Of a stretch of 22,443 nucleotides of DNA, positions 20,801 through 22,443 are shown in pieces. A program made the position numbers and the translations under genes. Under the pieces are notes generated by a model that was not told the DNA's origin, ran no database searches, and worked only from the letters and a program-made list of their open reading frames with translations. This DNA is from Phallusia fumigata (taxonomy: Eukaryota > Chordata > Ascidiacea > Phlebobranchia > Ascidiidae): the NCBI GenBank assembly GCA_008931825.1, contig QXVZ01019017.1, positions 1 to 22,443 of the forward strand, read 5' to 3'. The stretch's first letter is position 1; each line of letters begins with the position of its first letter.

Positions 20801-22272
20801 TTGTACACAGGAGAAAAGGGCTTGTAAAGATTAAAACTGCAAACCCGTGTATGTGCCCTGAGTACATTAAAACTGCAAACCCATGTATGTGCCCTGATTA
20901 TGAGACCACGCTAAATGTGGGTGCAACGCACAGTTAATCACCTTGGGTCTATAAACCAACAGATAGGGTTACGATAGCCAAGACCGGTAATTAAGTGCAA
21001 AAATGTCGCTGGATTTCGCCGAAAAGATCAACCGTACCAACTTTATGTTCAACGACCATAAATTAGCAGTTTCCCTTTAAATAGCCTTGTATATTTAGAC
21101 CCCGCACGACGTTGGTAAATCAGCAACAGGTCAAAGTAACAATTTGCAAAGTGACAAAAATATCTATTTCTCGGAAAGGCCCTTCAAAAACGGCAGACTG
21201 TCCTTTTCAACTATGACTATTTGTTATCAATTAAACTCTTCTGTCGAAAAGAAAAAAGAAGTGCACCAATACAGTAACGTTGCGCATAGGTATTGCGAAT
21301 GTACCTGAAATAGAAAAATGTTGCGTACGTAGATAGGAGCAGGAAACCCAAAATTATGCGTAAGTTAGGCAACCTTGACATTATCTTTCCCAGTTTTTAG
21401 AAAGGTCAAGTTCAACCTACGTAACAGAAACGCATTCAACTGGCAAGTTGTCGTTTTTTAAATCCTATCCGGTTTCGAAAAACATTATCTTGGTAAACAC
21501 CTCAATGGAAACGGGTTTAGCAACGAGATTTGTGAACTGAACCCCAAATTTGAAAAAACTGTTAAGATGGGAGGAACCTAAAAGGTAAATATTTTTACTT
21601 TAAAATTGGGGTTCAGTTTAGATTTTGTTAAGACCCGCCTTTTGTGTGTCAAAGGCGCCACAGTACCGTGCAGTTAACTTGAGCAAAAGTTGGATCCAAA
21701 ACGAACATTAGTTAAACGAAGTAATAAATAATTGATCACCACCGGGCGGTGAAAGAAACGCCGACAGACTGAACTAAGGTTTAGCTTTAAATTACTGTTG
21801 CAGAGGATCTTCGTTAATTGTATACAACTACATAAAAACAATGTTAATTGATTTTAAGGGATGTTTTTTATAGGCATTCCTGATCAATACTGAAAGATTG
21901 CACGAATAAAAAACGAACCTTTTTTCACATAGTAGTCGCCATTTCCGCCCGAAATTAATAAAATTTGAACTTCTGTTTCTTGACCAAAAGTTGTAAACAT
22001 AACGGCAGAAAAGAATGTGAACCTGTCAAAATGGGATCTACAACTAACAGCACCAAAACCCGGTTTCTGGCATCATGGTTTTAGGTAGAACCCGATCGTT
22101 ATATTGCACGAACAGCAACCACAATCACGCTGACATTTTGTAAAGTTTTGTGAACTATAACATTACCTTGTTCCGCCTCGAGGAAGAGCAGCAGATCATC
22201 GGCGGAAAGTCGATCGTCGCGACTGGCGAATCGTGCCAGCAAGAAGTATATCTCCGGTCTTGTCGCGACGTC
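11319..22272 (-). CDS. PLCL: phospholipase C-like protein of the PLCL/PRIP family (12 exons seen, 5' end outside, internal part missing)
   Basis: Exons in transcript order: 22272-22167, 20633-20479, 19770-19646, 18870-18787, then a gap, 17528-17356, 15629-15543, 15059-14947, 14336-14251, 14110-14002, 13476-13264, 13117-12273, 11891-11319 (stop TGA 11319-11321); 2,669 nt. Domains: EF-hand region, X box, Y box, C2, and the C-terminal region specific to PRIP. PRIP hallmarks are RPEIYFLL with FLEAEQG, DCAEQRT in C2, [15 protein letters not shown], and the terminal helix [16 protein letters not shown]. Vertebrate PRIPs are inactive PLC relatives that bind inositol phosphates, GABA-A receptor partners and phosphatases. 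This copy keeps the catalytic-type residues visible in the X box. The PH domain lies upstream of the window. All listed junctions agree in phase except 18787 to 17528, where the second half of X is absent. Confidence 0.93.
12273..13117 (-). CDS. PLCL: PLCL exon: end of C2 domain and PRIP-specific region with Ser/Arg-rich insertion
   Basis: Acceptor AAAAATCAG, 845 nt, donor TACGAG|GTGAGA. It reads [17 protein letters not shown] and then [14 protein letters not shown], the last C2 strands, then a basic linker ([16 protein letters not shown]) and the PRIP block [20 protein letters not shown] to [13 protein letters not shown]. About 65 residues rich in Ser, Arg and Gly (12471-12671) follow where vertebrate PRIPs have none; they include RRRTVS and RRQAS, basophilic-kinase-like sites. 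Homology resumes at SPVVILRQD to MEAFYE. Confidence 0.9.
13264..13476 (-). CDS. PLCL: PLCL exon: C2 domain core
   Basis: Acceptor TTTTTGCAG, 213 nt, donor ATCG|GTTAGT. Reads [45 protein letters not shown] and [23 protein letters not shown] plus [12 protein letters not shown] distinguishes PRIP C2 domains from those of PLC-delta. Confidence 0.95.
13477..14001 (-). other. PLCL: PLCL GC-AG intron
   Basis: 525-nt intron opening GCAAGT and closing TTTTTGCAG. No other feature seen. Confidence 0.75.
14002..14110 (-). CDS. PLCL: PLCL exon: start of C2 domain, with GC donor
   Basis: Acceptor TTTGCTAG, 109 nt. Reads [17 protein letters not shown] and [17 protein letters not shown]. The phase and the family sequence (GGG-AKG) fit only if the exon ends GGTGGAG and the intron starts GCAAGT, a GC-AG intron. 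The Met at the exon start is internal. Confidence 0.9.
14251..14336 (-). CDS. PLCL: PLCL exon: end of Y box
   Basis: Acceptor CGTGTTTAG, 86 nt, donor GAACCG|GTGAGT. Reads [20 protein letters not shown] then LKPSVMREP, the end of the PLC Y box (family: CGYVLKP). Confidence 0.93.
14337..15542 (-). other. PLCL: PLCL introns around the Y-box core exon
   Basis: 14337-14946 and 15060-15542 flank the exon at 14947-15059. Nothing else recognised. Confidence 0.6.
14947..15059 (-). CDS. PLCL: PLCL exon: Y-box core
   Basis: Acceptor GTGTATTTTAG, 113 nt, donor CTCCAG|GTAAGC. Reads [37 protein letters not shown]. The Arg before DSSNF and the NPQxxWNxGxQ block are Y-box hallmarks. Confidence 0.95.
15543..15629 (-). 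CDS. PLCL: PLCL exon: Y-box start (CSLNE)
   Basis: Acceptor TCTTTACACAG, 87 nt, donor AAAAA|GTAAGT. Too short to stand out as an open frame. Reads [20 protein letters not shown] then DQFVMHNKK, matching CSFNE...NPxxFVxYNKR of PRIP. Phase fits both neighbours (2 to 2). Confidence 0.93.
15630..17355 (-). other. PLCL: PLCL intron, 1.7 kb
   Basis: Holds the hAT element at 16219-16555; otherwise nothing recognised. Confidence 0.7.
16219..16555. mobile_element. non-autonomous hAT element in PLCL intron
   Basis: Left end CAGTGGTCCTCAAACG (16219) and right end TTAGAGAACCGCTG (ends 16555) are imperfect inverted repeats of the hAT/Charlie type. Flanking octamers GTCTGTAT and GTTTGTTT agree at 6 of 8 positions, as an aged target duplication. 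337 bp, no transposase. Confidence 0.65.
17356..17528 (-). CDS. PLCL: PLCL exon: X-Y linker end and Y-box start
   Basis: Acceptor CGTTTACAG, 173 nt, donor TACGG|GTGAGT. A Gly/Ala/Pro-rich linker ([17 protein letters not shown]) and basic GKGLPL lead into [19 protein letters not shown], matching the PRIP block ELSxLVxxCxSVxFxxF. The open frame extends upstream to 17627, but homology and the acceptor favour 17528. Confidence 0.87.
17529..18786 (-). other. PLCL: PLCL intron region lacking expected exon(s)
   Basis: The flanking exons end and start in different phases (2 and 0), and the family needs about 80-120 residues here. I scanned the minus strand for the ENHC and YPxIL blocks with splice sites and found none. 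Contains the 18455 hairpin, a CRE palindrome (17619-17626) and an N at 18695. A weak acidic frame (DSDDDN near 17819-17840) has no convincing splice sites. Confidence 0.6.
18455..18532. repeat. near-perfect 36-bp inverted repeat (hairpin)
   Basis: Left arm 18455-18490 and right arm 18497-18532 are reverse complements with one mismatch, around a 6-nt spacer AGAAAG. Weaker pairing continues outside the arms. The loop-side sequence TAGAAAGATACAA (18490-18502) is again inverted at 18556-18568. Lies in the PLCL intron that lacks the expected X-box exon. Confidence 0.95.
18787..18870 (-). CDS. PLCL: PLCL exon: X-box catalytic segment
   Basis: Acceptor TTCTATACAG, 84 nt, donor AACAA|GTAAGT. Reads [13 protein letters not shown] then [12 protein letters not shown]. 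By alignment with PLC-delta1 it has the catalytic Glu and Asp (VELDCWDG) and the second catalytic His (HGHT). Vertebrate PRIPs lack this His. The next exon would carry the remaining catalytic Glu but is not in the window. Confidence 0.93.
18871..20478 (-). other. PLCL: PLCL introns around the first X-box exon
   Basis: 18871-19645 and 19771-20478 flank the exon at 19646-19770. No other gene, RNA or repeat recognised in either. Confidence 0.6.
19646..19770 (-). CDS. PLCL: PLCL exon: X-box start with first catalytic His
   Basis: Acceptor CGTTTCGCAG, 125 nt, donor CTAAG|GTGCGT. Reads [20 protein letters not shown] then [27 protein letters not shown] is the X-box signature with the first catalytic His and the metal-binding Asn. 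Confidence 0.96.
20479..20633 (-). CDS. PLCL: PLCL exon: EF-hand region end
   Basis: Acceptor CCTCATACAG, 155 nt, donor TTGCAG|GTAAAT. Reads [38 protein letters not shown]. The YEPSE and GxxGFTxYLMS blocks mark the last EF-hand pair of PLC proteins just before X. Confidence 0.95.
20634..22166 (-). other. PLCL: PLCL intron, 1.5 kb
   Basis: AT-rich; the tandem repeat at 20830-20897 is the only structure noticed. Confidence 0.7.
20830..20897. repeat. two-copy 36-bp tandem repeat
   Basis: ATTAAAACTGCAAACCC(G/A)TGTATGTGCCCTGA occurs at 20830-20861 and 20866-20897, a 36-bp period with one mismatch. In a PLCL intron. Confidence 0.9.
22167..22272 (-). CDS. PLCL: PLCL exon: EF-hand region
   Basis: Acceptor TTTCTACCCAG, 106 nt, donor GAACAAG|GTAATG. 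Reads [20 protein letters not shown] then [14 protein letters not shown], matching RPEIYFLL...FLEAEQG of PRIP/PLC. Earlier exons (PH domain, first EF hands) lie beyond the window. Confidence 0.94.
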
Positions 22273-22411
22273 CTGGGTAGAAATAAAAACCCGGTGAATT
22301 GGTAAACTTAATCACTACGACGTTCAAATTATTCTCGGTTAAGATAATTCCTTGATGATGCACAGCCAGCAGCGTAGTCTTTTTTACCTTGATTTACAAT
22401 TTCAAAATTGA

Positions 22412-22424
22412 GGGGGGGGGGGGG
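22412..22424. repeat. 13-G homopolymer
   Basis: Uninterrupted run of 13 G upstream of the first visible PLCL exon. Such runs are prone to length error and can form G-rich secondary structure on the plus strand. Confidence 0.9.
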
Positions 22425-22443
22425 TGGCACCTTTCGCCCTCCC

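Noticed and set aside
1..22443. CRISPR arrays, bacterial operons, rRNA or intact tRNA genes
   Set aside because: No regularly spaced repeats, no Shine-Dalgarno-led genes and no closed tRNA cloverleaf were seen; spliced animal genes dominate.

Overview
Nuclear DNA of an animal with spliced genes, most probably an ascidian tunicate such as Ciona. The reasons are: AT-rich sequence with short, well-bounded introns; protein matches to animal families (SMUG1, PLCL/PRIP, CINP, LYRM7); closely packed same-strand genes whose gaps hold only a 3' splice acceptor, as in operons resolved by spliced-leader trans-splicing; and allele-like direct duplications abutting single Ns, as expected when a highly heterozygous genome is assembled. 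The species is inferred. LAYOUT. (1) Plus strand, 1-1094: the last five coding exons of a SMUG1-type uracil-DNA glycosylase; its 5' part lies before the window. (2) 1095-3237: no gene recognised, apart from a SINE-like piece and a 207-bp duplication around an N. (3) Minus strand, 9445 down to about 3238: a compact cluster read leftwards, LYRM7-like (mitochondrial complex III assembly factor), CINP-like (CDK2-interacting protein), then an unidentified, probably beta-propeller protein with exons near 8.2, 7.4, 5.8 and possibly 3.3 kb. LYRM7 stop to CINP start is 34 nt and the gap ends in a 3' splice site, so this is a probable operon. A 1.23-kb block at 3337-4563 is repeated at 4565-5816, duplicates part of one exon, and is probably a second haplotype. 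hAT-like elements and a tRNA-SINE-like piece sit in the introns. (4) 9446-11318: operon promoter side and PLCL downstream region; no gene recognised. (5) Minus strand, 22272 down to 11319: a phospholipase C-like gene of the PLCL/PRIP family. Twelve exons join in frame except between 18787 and 17528, where the second half of the catalytic X box and the start of the X-Y linker are missing; an N lies at 18695. HOW THE GENES RELATE: SMUG1 does DNA base-excision repair and CINP is linked to replication and checkpoint control, LYRM7 serves mitochondria, and PLCL serves phosphoinositide/GABA-receptor scaffolding in vertebrates. The operon partners share expression rather than an obvious pathway. The point of greatest biological interest is that this PRIP-type protein keeps the catalytic-site residues visible in its X box, including the His that vertebrate PRIPs have lost, so it may be an active enzyme.
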